This document shows positions 8,728-16,474 of a stretch of DNA of 64,000 bases, one piece after another. The first letter of the stretch is position 1. Each line of letters begins with the position of its first letter. The DNA lies in NCBI GenBank assembly GCA_003150235.1, contig QAMW01000036.1, positions 1 through 64,000 of the forward strand, written 5' to 3'. The stretch is from Bacteroidales bacterium. Lineage in GTDB: Bacteria > Bacteroidota > Bacteroidia > Bacteroidales > Muribaculaceae. The notes beneath the pieces were generated by a model. The model was not told the DNA's origin and did no database searches. It was given only the letters and a program-made list of their open reading frames with translations. Position numbers and translations under genes: made by a program.

Positions 8728-9789
8728 ATGAATAAAGAGGATGTAAAGAAGATACTGGTAGTGAGGTTCAGGCAGATAGGCGATTCGATACTCGCCACTG
8801 CGCTGTGCAGTACACTTAAGCATAATTTTCCTGACGCGGAAATCCATTTTGTCCTTAACAAAGGCATTGCACCTCTATTTGAGGGGCATCCCGATATTGA
8901 CAAGATAATCACTTTTGACAAAAACGAGTTAAAGCCGCTCCCAAAATATATGGCAAAGGTGTGGCGTGTGGTTCATGAAAATCATTACGACGTGATAATC
9001 GATATGAGGTCAACCGTCAACACCTTGATGTTCTCGGCATTTTCCTTGTCCACACCATTCCGCATAGGCGTGAAAAAAGGCTACACGCACTTTGTGCTCA
9101 CCGATGAAGTCGACAATGGCAGCCGCTCGCTCGACCTTGACATGGTGAGGCGTAATCTTATGCTCTGCGCCCCGCTCGGGAGGTTGAAAGAAATCTCCCC
9201 GGTCGAAGACTTTACCATAAGTATAACCGACAAAGAGAGGGGCGATTTCCGCAAATATATGGAGAGTGAAGGCATCGATTTCTCCCGTCCGGTGATACTC
9301 GTCGGGGTTACTACTAAAATCTTGTCAAAGCGGTGGAACACTTCATTTATGGTAGAGACGTTGCGCCGCATACTTGACCGGCATCCTGATTTTCAGCTCA
9401 TTTTCAACTATGCCCCCGGTGTAGAGGAGGCTGACGCACGAAAAATGTTTGAGGAACTCGGCACTCCGTCATGCGTGAAAATCGACATTCAGGCGCGTTC
9501 ATTGCGCGAGCTTGCCGCTCTCTGCGCCAACTGCAATTTTTACTATGGCAATGAAGGGGGTACGCGTCATCTCGCGCAGGCGTTGGGCGTTCCGTCGTTT
9601 GCGATATTTTCCCCAATAGCTTCGCCAAGAGTGTGGTTGCCTCAGAATGTGACTCCTGCACATGGAATATCGGTTGACGATGTAATCCCGCTGCATGAAC
9701 AAGCCGCCTTGACTAATGAAGAGCGTTTCGATCGGATAACCCCCGATGAGGTCATGACCCGTCTTGACCCGCTGCTTGACCGTCTATAG
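8728..9789 (+). CDS. glycosyltransferase family 9 (heptosyltransferase-like)
   Basis: Protein of 353 residues with the ADP-heptose:LPS heptosyltransferase fold. The N-terminus ILVVRFRQIGDSILATAL is the classic GT9 opening. The donor-binding region YYGNEGGTRHLAQALGVPSF is at about 271-290. It probably adds a sugar to lipooligosaccharide core on the cytoplasmic face of the inner membrane; the exact sugar cannot be read. It lies 17 bp after folC, probably in the same operon. Its last six bases overlap the end of the convergent glycosyltransferase. Confidence 0.9.
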   Translation: MNKEDVKKILVVRFRQIGDSILATALCSTLKHNFPDAEIHFVLNKGIAPLFEGHPDIDKIITFDKNELKPLPKYMAKVWRVVHENHYDVIIDMRSTVNTLMFSAFSLSTPFRIGVKKGYTHFVLTDEVDNGSRSLDLDMVRRNLMLCAPLGRLKEISPVEDFTISITDKERGDFRKYMESEGIDFSRPVILVGVTTKILSKRWNTSFMVETLRRILDRHPDFQLIFNYAPGVEEADARKMFEELGTPSCVKIDIQARSLRELAALCANCNFYYGNEGGTRHLAQALGVPSFAIFSPIASPRVWLPQNVTPAHGISVDDVIPLHEQAALTNEERFDRITPDEVMTRLDPLLDRL

Positions 9790-10857
9790 TAGTTCGCGGT
9801 AGATGTCGAGATATGCGTTTATATGATTTTCATAGGAAAAGGAGAAGGCATATTGCTTGATTTTCTCGACACGTTCCCGGTCGTCATAAAATCCCGGAAG
9901 ATGTTTCTTGATGCTGTCAACCATCTCTTCTGTGGTTAGTTTCTCCCAAAGGAAACCATATCCTCCACATATTTCCGGCAAAGATGTGCGCGCTGCGGCA
10001 AATACAGCTTTCCCGAATTGCATTGCCTCAATGGGCGGAATGCCGAATCCTTCCCCTTGACTTGGAAATAGCAGCGCCTCACAATTTCTATAGAGCCACA
10101 CTTTTTCATCCTGTGTGATAGTGCCGGGTAGAAATACGTTGGTAAGGTTTTTTGAGTCAATCAATGAGCGCAGTTCTTCGGCATACACCCCGTGATTGCA
10201 TGATGTATCCCCGCAGATATACAGGTCATATTCCGGAAATTCTTTCATTACATCGAGCAGAAGATGGAAATTTTTCTTCCGGCGTATCTGTCCGATGGTG
10301 AAAAAGAAAGGGCGTCCGGTGGCAAAAGCAGGTTTTGAGCCTTCGATATGGTCGATTCGCTCCACCCCGTTATAAATTACCCTTATCTCTTTCCCTTTTA
10401 AATCGACATTCTGCTTTACGATGTCGGCTGTGTATTGCGAAATTGCTGTGACTACCGAGGCTCGGTCCACATGTTTTTGCATCCGGTGCAGATATCTTGC
10501 CGCCTTTGCCGGCTTTTTCTCTACAAGAAAGTTGAGGTCGTGTATTGTGAAGATAACTTTACCGTTGCCTTTTGCCGGGAATATTTTGCGTTGCTGGTTT
10601 ACGGCATGCCACACATCGGTCTTTGGCAATAGCGACGGGATAAACCTGTATAGTGGTTTCTTTTTGAGTATTTTTATATCAGACCCGAAATCAACGTCAC
10701 ATTTTTCCGGTACAAGATAGGTCAGTTGGAAATCGTCATGATTGCTCTCCGCAAACCGTTTTGCATAGTTTGCGGCAATCTGTCCGAATCCCACATTTAT
10801 ATTCCCGTAATTGGTAAGGTCGATAACCACATTTTTTCCTTTGTCAGTCGATTCCAT
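9784..10857 (-). CDS. glycosyltransferase family 4 (GT-B)
   Basis: Protein of 357 residues with a Rossmann-like N-terminal half beginning VVIDLTNYGNINVGFGQIA. The C-terminal GT1/GT4 nucleotide-sugar domain includes FTIGQIRRKKNFHLLLDVM and the retaining-enzyme EX7E motif in QGEGFGIPPIEAMQFGKAVF. It lacks a signal peptide or membrane span. It overlaps its upstream neighbour by 14 bp, so the two are probably translationally coupled and act on the same surface glycan. Acceptor and donor are not predictable from sequence. Confidence 0.88.
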   Translation of the reverse strand: MESTDKGKNVVIDLTNYGNINVGFGQIAANYAKRFAESNHDDFQLTYLVPEKCDVDFGSDIKILKKKPLYRFIPSLLPKTDVWHAVNQQRKIFPAKGNGKVIFTIHDLNFLVEKKPAKAARYLHRMQKHVDRASVVTAISQYTADIVKQNVDLKGKEIRVIYNGVERIDHIEGSKPAFATGRPFFFTIGQIRRKKNFHLLLDVMKEFPEYDLYICGDTSCNHGVYAEELRSLIDSKNLTNVFLPGTITQDEKVWLYRNCEALLFPSQGEGFGIPPIEAMQFGKAVFAAARTSLPEICGGYGFLWEKLTTEEMVDSIKKHLPGFYDDRERVEKIKQYAFSFSYENHINAYLDIYRELL

Positions 10858-11851
10858 TTGTGTCCTGTTCTGCCGTTTTACAAATATAACCTTCTTGGTT
10901 GAGTATTTTAAAAATATGTTTTATTCTGCCATCCCATGACGCGTGTCGGAGTGCTGCCTCATAATTTTTGTCGACAAAAGACTGCCACTCACCGATATTG
11001 TCGAGTATGTCGTCAATCTGTTTCACCGGCTCCTTCATATCGGCTTCAATCACCGGATTATATCCTAATAGGTCGCTCAGTTCGCGGGGACAGTGACCGA
11101 CGATTATGCATTTTGACAGCAGGCTTTCCCAATATCTCATCGATAAGGTCTCGACCGATGCGTTTATCGGGTCAGTGACGCTTGCAGGAAATGATACTGT
11201 GATTTTTGAATTCCTGACGGCGGCGAGATATGCGTCAAATGTCTCGAAGATGAATGTCTTTCCGTCTGGCTTTTTGTTGAGGTATATGAATTTGTGCCTT
11301 TTTGCAAGTTCACCATCAATGAGCTTTTGGTGATAGGCGGGATATTTCCTCCCTATTTCATAGACATCGATGCTGCGGTCATGCAATTCTTTTCCCTGTT
11401 GATAGTCTTTCACGTCTACTCCTTCCGGAATGTGATAAAATCGTATGTCAGGCATCAGTTCGGAGAAATGTCTTACGGCTGCCGATGCAGTCATGAAGCA
11501 TATTTTCACGTTCAGCAGCCGCAAATCGCGTTCAAGCTCTTTCCAGGTGTATTCCCAGCAGTCCCAGAGCATCGGTATGATTTCGCCTTTGAAACAAAAT
11601 GGAAGACTTGATTTAAGCAGATGTTGTCCGCGTGAACATATCAAGTACGCTTCGTCACATTTGTTTTTGCTTATTCCGAGTCCGGAGAGCGCAAATGCCT
11701 TCAGCAGATTCTTTTTTAATTTGTTTTTTGTGATGTCGCTTGCCGGGATATATGCTCCGCCTCCGGCAATCCATGATTCGCAGAAACTCTGCATGTACAC
11801 TTGCTTGTCGGTGAGGTTTCTTTTTATATTGACGAGTTTGAGAATGCTCAT
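10844..11851 (-). CDS. putative glycosyltransferase (GT-B C-terminal type)
   Basis: Protein of about 335 residues. The first half is divergent (GGGAYIPASDITKNKL, SRGQHLLKSSLPFCFKGEI). The second half resembles a glycosyl-transferase group 1 C-terminal domain (IDVYEIGRKYPAYHQKLI, then ETLSMRYWESLLSKCIIVG and a glutamate-containing GHCPRELSDLLGYNPVIEAD). Such domains are common in polysaccharide loci. I start at the ATG at 11851; the frame also has a TTG at 11863 inside the promoter box, which is unlikely. It is the first gene of a two-gene unit with the GT4 gene. Confidence 0.65.
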   Translation of the reverse strand: MSILKLVNIKRNLTDKQVYMQSFCESWIAGGGAYIPASDITKNKLKKNLLKAFALSGLGISKNKCDEAYLICSRGQHLLKSSLPFCFKGEIIPMLWDCWEYTWKELERDLRLLNVKICFMTASAAVRHFSELMPDIRFYHIPEGVDVKDYQQGKELHDRSIDVYEIGRKYPAYHQKLIDGELAKRHKFIYLNKKPDGKTFIFETFDAYLAAVRNSKITVSFPASVTDPINASVETLSMRYWESLLSKCIIVGHCPRELSDLLGYNPVIEADMKEPVKQIDDILDNIGEWQSFVDKNYEAALRHASWDGRIKHIFKILNQEGYICKTAEQDTNGID

Positions 11852-11860
11852 AATCGTTTG

Positions 11861-11868
11861 CAAAATTA
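11861..11868 (-). promoter_or_regulatory. TAnnTTTG promoter box of the glycosyltransferase pair
   Basis: TAATTTTG on the minus strand ends only ten bases before the ATG at 11851, implying a very short leader. Confidence 0.5.
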
Positions 11869-11957
11869 CTCAAAAGTTGGGGTATAGATGTTGCAATGCG
11901 ATAAAAAGTTTTTTGAATGTTAAATTTCCCATTTGTACATTGGTGCGGGATAGCGCG

Positions 11958-11994
11958 GATGTATCTTTACGCAAAAACTAAAATCCGATACATC
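11958..11994 (+). promoter_or_regulatory. inverted repeat around the promoter of the DUF6291 gene
   Basis: GATGTATC (11958-11965) and GATACATC (11987-11994) are perfect inverted arms separated by 21 bp, and the right arm ends directly at the ATG. The promoter-like TATCTTTA (11962-11969) lies within it. It could be an operator or a translation-control hairpin. Confidence 0.4.
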
Positions 11995-12549
11995 ATGAAA
12001 AAGACACGCACACCACGATTTGACAAGTCTTGGCAGGAAACCATCGAGCTTTATCCCGATGCCGCCGACCGTGAGGCACTTACCACGGCAATACGCAACT
12101 ACCAGATTGACGGCATTGAACCGCAACTTCCGCCCGCACTGATGGTGGCGTTCCTGTTTCTGCGTCCTACGATTGACCGTCGCCGCCGTAATGCCGAGAA
12201 GGCACGGGCACGCCGCAACACTTCTACCCCGGATACTCCTGAATCGGAAAAGCCTGCTCCCCGCGCAACGGTAATCTCTCCCTATATGCTTGTCGAGCTT
12301 TATGGCAGGCGTATCGAAAGTGACCCCGCGCTACAGAGCCGCATTGCCGCCGACGTAAGCGAAAAATGTCGCTGTCGCGTGACTGCCGCTGATGTGGCGC
12401 GCAATGTCGGCTTCTTCAACGACTATCTTCTATACACGACCGATGTGGTAGACTCTGAAGAGTCTTACATGAGCAGTTTCCGCGCCTTCCTCCGGAAACT
12501 CATGTCGCTCCCTCCCGCCACATGCCCCTCTTCCCGTCGCGCCAGGTGA
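11995..12549 (+). CDS. DUF6291-like protein of unknown function
   Basis: Protein of 184 residues, highly basic, whose N-terminus (SWQETIELYPDAADREALTT, then NYQIDGIEPQLP and RPTIDRRRRNAEKARARR) resembles the DUF6291 module found at the N-terminus of phage and mobile-element replication or regulatory proteins in Bacteroidales. A proline/serine linker follows, then a small alpha-helical domain with RCRVTAADVARNVGFFNDYL that could be HTH-like. The start at 11995 is preferred over an in-frame 11917 ATG because the promoter-like box at 11962 and the family N-terminus fit. It stands alone with no other phage genes nearby. Confidence 0.6.
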   Translation: MKKTRTPRFDKSWQETIELYPDAADREALTTAIRNYQIDGIEPQLPPALMVAFLFLRPTIDRRRRNAEKARARRNTSTPDTPESEKPAPRATVISPYMLVELYGRRIESDPALQSRIAADVSEKCRCRVTAADVARNVGFFNDYLLYTTDVVDSEESYMSSFRAFLRKLMSLPPATCPSSRRAR

Positions 12550-12584
12550 AGGATCAATGTCATAACTTATGGCGCAAGAGCCAC

Positions 12585-12843
12585 AAATCCCCGTGAGGGG
12601 ATTCATCTTGTTTACCGCGGGTAATGCCGACGGCATACCCGTGGCTCAAGCGTCTCTCTCCTTGGCTCAACCCCGAGAGTGGGTTGCATAGCCACTTGAT
12701 TAGTACATATTTATGCAACCCGTTTCGGGGTTGTATAGTGTAGTAGGGCTTGTGTGCCACGGGTGCCCACTCCGGGGCTACCCGCGGTTATCACTATTTT
12801 GCCCGTTCCGGGCAAAATCCTTAAGTTAGTGACATCGTGTGAA
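12585..12843 (+). repeat. composite hairpin repeat, copy 1, in a 432-bp gene-free region
   Basis: The 12550-12981 region codes for nothing I recognise. The element is a chain of hairpins in this order: AATCCCC-gtga-GGGGATT; ACCGCGGGTAATGCC with GGCATACCCGTGG; two CAACCC...GGGTTGCAT hairpins; CCACGGGTGCCC with GGGGCTACCCGCGG; TTTTGCCCG with CGGGCAAAA; and the end motif TTAAGTTAGTGACAT. The same order recurs, inverted, at 16588-16790 and 55858-56159, and in shortened form at 26305-26426. Downstream lies a separate hairpin at 12903-12926 (TCAACTTTCGC and its complement). Confidence 0.8.
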
Positions 12844-12945
12844 AGTGACAGGTCTCTTGACCTTTAACCTGCTTGCTAAGCAGGCTTTTAACCTCATAAC
12901 CATCAACTTTCGCTTGCGAAAGTTGAAATAGAAAGATATTTTCAT

Positions 12946-12953
12946 TAAATTTG
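12946..12953 (+). promoter_or_regulatory. TAnnTTTG promoter box of uxuA
   Basis: TAAATTTG lies 28 bp upstream of the uxuA ATG. Confidence 0.6.
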
Positions 12954-12981
12954 TGACATCACTAATAAACCTGATTTATCA

Positions 12982-14136
12982 ATGGAAAAAACATGGCGTT
13001 GGTTTGGACCCAATGACAAGATTACACTTGACATGCTCCGGCAGATAGGTGTCGAGGGCATTGTGACTTCATTGCACCATATCGCTAACGGCGAAGTGTG
13101 GAGCTATGAAGAGGTGATGAAGATGAAAAATCTTATAGAGGATCATGGATTGCGGTGGTCGGTGGTGGAGAGCCTTCCGGTCAGCGAGTCAATCAAGTAT
13201 GGAGGCGCCGACAGAGACCGGCTTATTGAAAACTATAAGGAGAGTCTGGCAAATCTCGGCAAAGCGGGAGTGAAGACGGTATGCTACAACTTCATGCCGG
13301 TACTTGACTGGGCGCGTACCGACCTGGAGTATCCCAATGGCGACGGCACTTCAAATCTCTACTTCAACAAGGCGGAATTTGCCTATTTCGACTGCTGTAT
13401 CCTCAAGCGTGAGGGCGCGGAGAAGGATTACGATGCCGCTACACTGAAGCGTCTCGAAGAGTTGAAAAAGACCATGACTCCGGAAGGGGAGCGTAGGCTT
13501 GTCGACAATATCATTGTAAAGACCCAGGGATTTGTTAACGGCAATATCTCGGAAGATGATACAACTCCGGTCGACACGTTCCGTGACCTGCTGAAACTCT
13601 ACGATGGCATTGACCGCGACAAGCTGCGCGCCAATATGAAATATTTCCTTGAGGCAATCATGCCGGTGTGCCGCGAATATGATATAAACATGTGTGTTCA
13701 TCCCGATGATCCGCCATTGCAGATTCTCGGGTTGCCGCGTATCGTGACCTGTGATGAGGATATCGAATGGTTTCTCAATGCCGTGCCCGACAGTCACAAC
13801 GGCTTGACTTTCTGTGCCGGTTCATTGAGCGCGGGTGCTCATAACAATGTGCCGGAACTTGCCCGCAAGTATGCCGACCGCACTCATTTCGTCCATGCTC
13901 GTATTTGCAATGTACTACCCGACGGCGATTTCAAGGAATCGACCCATCTCGACCCGCGTCTGATTGATGTAATCAAGACATTCGAGACACGCCGCCCCGG
14001 GGTGCCGATGCGTGTCGACCATGCCCCGCTGATGCTTGGTGACGAGAAGATGGGTTACAACGCCGGTTACTCTTTCCACGGCAGAATGCTCGCTCTCGGC
14101 ATGGTGTCAGGCATAATGGCGGCAATTAACGCGTAG
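12982..14136 (+). CDS. uxuA: mannonate dehydratase
   Basis: Converts D-mannonate to 2-keto-3-deoxygluconate (EC 4.2.1.8) in glucuronate degradation. The family N-terminus WRWFGPNDKITLDMLRQIG is intact, as are the TIM-barrel signatures VCYNFMPVLDWARTDL, INMCVHPDDPP and LTFCAGSLSAG. The His and Cys of the last two are metal ligands in the family. The length of 384 residues is normal. Its stop codon lies inside a copy of the interspersed hairpin repeat (GCGTAGCTGTAGGGG starting at 14131). The SDR gene that follows after a repeat-filled gap is its expected pathway partner. Confidence 0.95.
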   Translation: MEKTWRWFGPNDKITLDMLRQIGVEGIVTSLHHIANGEVWSYEEVMKMKNLIEDHGLRWSVVESLPVSESIKYGGADRDRLIENYKESLANLGKAGVKTVCYNFMPVLDWARTDLEYPNGDGTSNLYFNKAEFAYFDCCILKREGAEKDYDAATLKRLEELKKTMTPEGERRLVDNIIVKTQGFVNGNISEDDTTPVDTFRDLLKLYDGIDRDKLRANMKYFLEAIMPVCREYDINMCVHPDDPPLQILGLPRIVTCDEDIEWFLNAVPDSHNGLTFCAGSLSAGAHNNVPELARKYADRTHFVHARICNVLPDGDFKESTHLDPRLIDVIKTFETRRPGVPMRVDHAPLMLGDEKMGYNAGYSFHGRMLALGMVSGIMAAINA

Positions 14137-14380
14137 CTGTAGGGGCGAGTGGAAGCTCGCCCGCTACACATGATAAAAGTTTAAGGTTTAGGGTTTAAGG
14201 TTTAGGGTTTAAGGTTTAGCTTATACCGCATAACTTATACCGCGTAGCTGTAGGGGCGAGTGGAAGCTCGCCCGCCACCTAAACCCTAAACTCTCAACCC
14301 TCAACTATAAACCATAACCCCAATAACCTAATAACCTTCAAACGCAAGTTTGAATAATAACCCTCAAGCCGCAGGCTTGA
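14131..14380. repeat. repeat block between uxuA and its SDR partner, with inverted telomere-like arms
   Basis: Two copies of the GGGGCGAG-TGGAAG-CTCGCCC hairpin lie at 14131-14163 and 14242-14274. A run of TTTAAGGTTTAGGG units occupies 14179-14219 and a complementary TAAACCCTAAACTCTCAACCC run occupies 14278-14305, so the second hairpin is enclosed by inverted arms. Two small hairpins then precede the next gene (14337-14354 and 14364-14380), the last ending nine bases before its ATG. Confidence 0.8.
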
Positions 14381-14389
14381 ATAAAAACT

Positions 14390-15202
14390 ATGAACGAATT
14401 ATTTTCAGTAAAAGATAAAGTGGTGGTAATCACCGGCGGTACCGGGGTGCTCGGTGCCTGTATAGGAGAATATCTCGCCCTTGAAGGTGCGAAAGTAGTG
14501 CTGATGGGTCGCCGTCGTGAAGAAGGCGACAAGATAGTCGACCGCATAAAGTCGAAGGGCGGCGAGGCGATGTTTCTCGTCACCGACGTGATGAATATCG
14601 ATGTCGTGCGTGAGAATTGTAACGAAATTCTTGCCGCTTACGGCAAGGTCGACGCCCTTCTCAATGCTGCCGGCGGCAACATGCCCGGAGCCACGATTGC
14701 TCCTTCCGGTACATTTTTTGATGTAAAGATTGATGAATTTGAGCGGGTGCTTAATCTTAACCTCACCGGTACTGTAATTCCCACTCAGGTATTTCTGAAA
14801 CCGATGGTGGAGGCAGGCAAGGGCGCTATCGTCAACTTCTCGTCGATGGCGGCTTTCCGCCCCATGACACGAGTGCTTGGATATGCTGCTGCAAAAGCCG
14901 GTATCAGCAATTTCACGGCATTCATGGCAAACGAGGTCGCAACCAAGTTTACACCGTCGATACGCGTTAACGCCATAGCCCCTGGCTTCTTTTTGACCAA
15001 TCAGAACCGTGCATTGCTCACCAATCCCGACGGTTCGCTAACCGAGCGCGGTAACGACGTGATACGCCAGACTCCGTTCAAGCGTTTCGGAAAGCCCGAG
15101 GAACTGTGTGGCACCATACAGTATCTTATAAGCGATGCCGCGTCATTCGTTACCGGTACTGTGGCTGTGGTTGACGGCGGCTTCAACGCTTTCGCGATGT
15201 AA
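14390..15202 (+). CDS. SDR-family D-mannonate oxidoreductase (fructuronate reductase)
   Basis: Short-chain dehydrogenase of 270 residues. The NAD(P)-binding motif TGGTGVLGACIG is at about 15-26, the NAAGG motif follows, and the active site has Ser in NFSSMAA with Tyr165 and Lys169 (YAAAK). Adjacent uxuA makes interconversion of fructuronate and mannonate the likely reaction; in Bacteroidota this step is commonly run by an SDR enzyme instead of the UxuB family. The specific substrate is inferred from context, as other sugar-acid SDRs look similar. It is cytoplasmic. Confidence 0.82.
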   Translation: MNELFSVKDKVVVITGGTGVLGACIGEYLALEGAKVVLMGRRREEGDKIVDRIKSKGGEAMFLVTDVMNIDVVRENCNEILAAYGKVDALLNAAGGNMPGATIAPSGTFFDVKIDEFERVLNLNLTGTVIPTQVFLKPMVEAGKGAIVNFSSMAAFRPMTRVLGYAAAKAGISNFTAFMANEVATKFTPSIRVNAIAPGFFLTNQNRALLTNPDGSLTERGNDVIRQTPFKRFGKPEELCGTIQYLISDAASFVTGTVAVVDGGFNAFAM

Positions 15203-15271
15203 ACAATGAGAAGAAAAATGTGTTATACCTATAACATAAACTATAAGTATTAACCTATAATAAAAAACAAA

Positions 15272-15469
15272 ATGAAACCATTACACATTATTCTCTCGGT
15301 AATCGGCGGCGCTGTTGCAGGTGCTGCAGTAGGACTTTTACTTGCACCGGAGAAGGGCGAGGATACCCGCAGCCAGATTATGCACTTTCTTAAAGAGAAG
15401 GGAATACGTCTGAAAAAGAATCAGATGGAAGAACTTGTCGATGAAATAGCCGATGAACTCAAAAAGTAA
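15272..15469 (+). CDS. YtxH domain small membrane protein (first of pair)
   Basis: A 65-residue protein with a single N-terminal membrane segment containing the YtxH signature GAVAGAAVGLLLAPEKGEDTR, followed by a basic, helical tail ending in acidic residues. YtxH proteins are linked to envelope or general stress in other bacteria, with no defined biochemical activity. It begins a compact four-gene unit with a second YtxH gene, a holin-like protein and a small basic protein. Confidence 0.85.
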   Translation: MKPLHIILSVIGGAVAGAAVGLLLAPEKGEDTRSQIMHFLKEKGIRLKKNQMEELVDEIADELKK

Positions 15470-15476
15470 TAAAGTT

Positions 15477-15677
15477 ATGAATAACAGTTTAGGTATTATT
15501 TCCGCATTTCTTGGCGGTGCTATCGTAGGTGCCGGTGCGGCACTCCTTTTCGCCCCTGAAAAGGGAGCGGATTTGCGTAAGCGTATATGCGACTTGCTCC
15601 GTAAGCGCGGCATCATCTGCACGGAAAGCGATGTTGACGCTCTTGTAGAACAGTTGACCCAGGGGCTTGACGACTGA
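15477..15677 (+). CDS. YtxH domain small membrane protein (second of pair)
   Basis: A 66-residue paralogue of the upstream protein with GAIVGAGAALLFAPEKGADLR in its membrane segment. The start at 15477 is chosen because the next-upstream ATG (15453) would overlap the first YtxH gene and add non-family residues. The pair differ in their tails; this one carries Cys residues (RICDLLRKRGIICTES). They lie seven bases apart, suggesting tandem duplication and co-translation. Confidence 0.85.
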   Translation: MNNSLGIISAFLGGAIVGAGAALLFAPEKGADLRKRICDLLRKRGIICTESDVDALVEQLTQGLDD

Positions 15678-15794
15678 ATGACCGGTAGTCAGGGCTGACG
15701 GCATATCATTGTCCGGTCGCGGTGAATCGACACCGATTAATCGTGACCGGACATTGTTACTGACATTAATCATGTTTTAACTATTTTGCAAATC

Positions 15795-16175
15795 ATGGGT
15801 GAACAAAACGATGAACTGCGCCGTACTCTCGCCAACGCGAAAGAGTGGGGCAAGCTGTATGTTGAAAATCTGAAACTCCTGTCGATTGAGAAAACCACGG
15901 TTCTTCTCTCTCATGGAGCGATGGCGGTGTTGCTGCTCCTTTTAGGTGTATGCGCCTTTTTCTTTATCTCCATAGCACTGGTGTTGCTGCTTGCGCAGGT
16001 GCTTCCGGTAATGTGGTGCTTTTTAATCATGGGCGGTGTTTACCTGCTGTTGGCGGGTGTTGCATTGCTTCTGCGTAAATCATTGTTTATCGACCCGATT
16101 GCACGGTTCCTGTCAAGACTTTTCCTTGATCCGCTTCCCCATCAGAATAGGTCTGCAAATAAAAATGCTGAATAG
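15795..16175 (+). CDS. phage-holin-family (Holin-X-like) membrane protein
   Basis: A 126-residue protein with an N-terminal helix (LRRTLANAKEWGKLYVENLK) and two membrane hairpins (AVLLLLLGVCAFFFISIALV and MWCFLIMGGVYLLLAGVALL). This matches the Holin-X/DUF1469 superfamily, which is chromosomal and not a phage lysis protein in most hosts. A second ATG three codons upstream (15786) is possible. In Bacteroidales it typically neighbours YtxH genes, as here. Confidence 0.75.
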   Translation: MGEQNDELRRTLANAKEWGKLYVENLKLLSIEKTTVLLSHGAMAVLLLLLGVCAFFFISIALVLLLAQVLPVMWCFLIMGGVYLLLAGVALLLRKSLFIDPIARFLSRLFLDPLPHQNRSANKNAE

Positions 16176-16177
16176 TT

Positions 16178-16465
16178 ATGGAAAGTAAAGTACCATCACA
16201 ACTTCCTGCCGACGGCTTGAAAAAATGGTCGGGTTATACCCTTGACGACCTCCGCTATCAGCGGGCGGTAAATCACGTGAAAATGGAGGTGGAGCGCGAA
16301 AGGCTCGCCACTGCGACACATCAGATTATCAACCGACAGCAGTCAGGCTTGGGAGGCGGTATCATGAAGAAGATGTTTACCGGATTCACAGTGATTGACT
16401 ACGCCCTTCTTGCCTATCAGGCTACCCGCCAGATACGTCGTATCTACCGTATGTTCCACAAGTGA
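16178..16465 (+). CDS. conserved small basic protein of the YtxH/holin-like cassette
   Basis: A 95-residue protein starting two bases after the stop of the holin-like gene. It has no signal peptide and one weakly hydrophobic stretch (FTGFTVIDYALLAYQATR) near a basic C-terminus (QIRRIYRMFHK). Probably an inner-membrane-associated partner of its neighbours. I do not recognise a named domain. Confidence 0.7.
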   Translation: MESKVPSQLPADGLKKWSGYTLDDLRYQRAVNHVKMEVERERLATATHQIINRQQSGLGGGIMKKMFTGFTVIDYALLAYQATRQIRRIYRMFHK

Positions 16466-16474
16466 AGTTTAAAA

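Noticed and set aside
12585..12843. CRISPR array
   Set aside because: Repeats are hairpins of different sequence without regular spacing or unique equal-length spacers, and no cas gene is present.
14179..14305. True telomere or linear-replicon end
   Set aside because: The arrays are short, internal, inverted and surrounded by continuous genes.
15795..16175. Prophage remnant from the holin-like call
   Set aside because: Neighbours are YtxH proteins and no other phage gene occurs; this family is commonly chromosomal.
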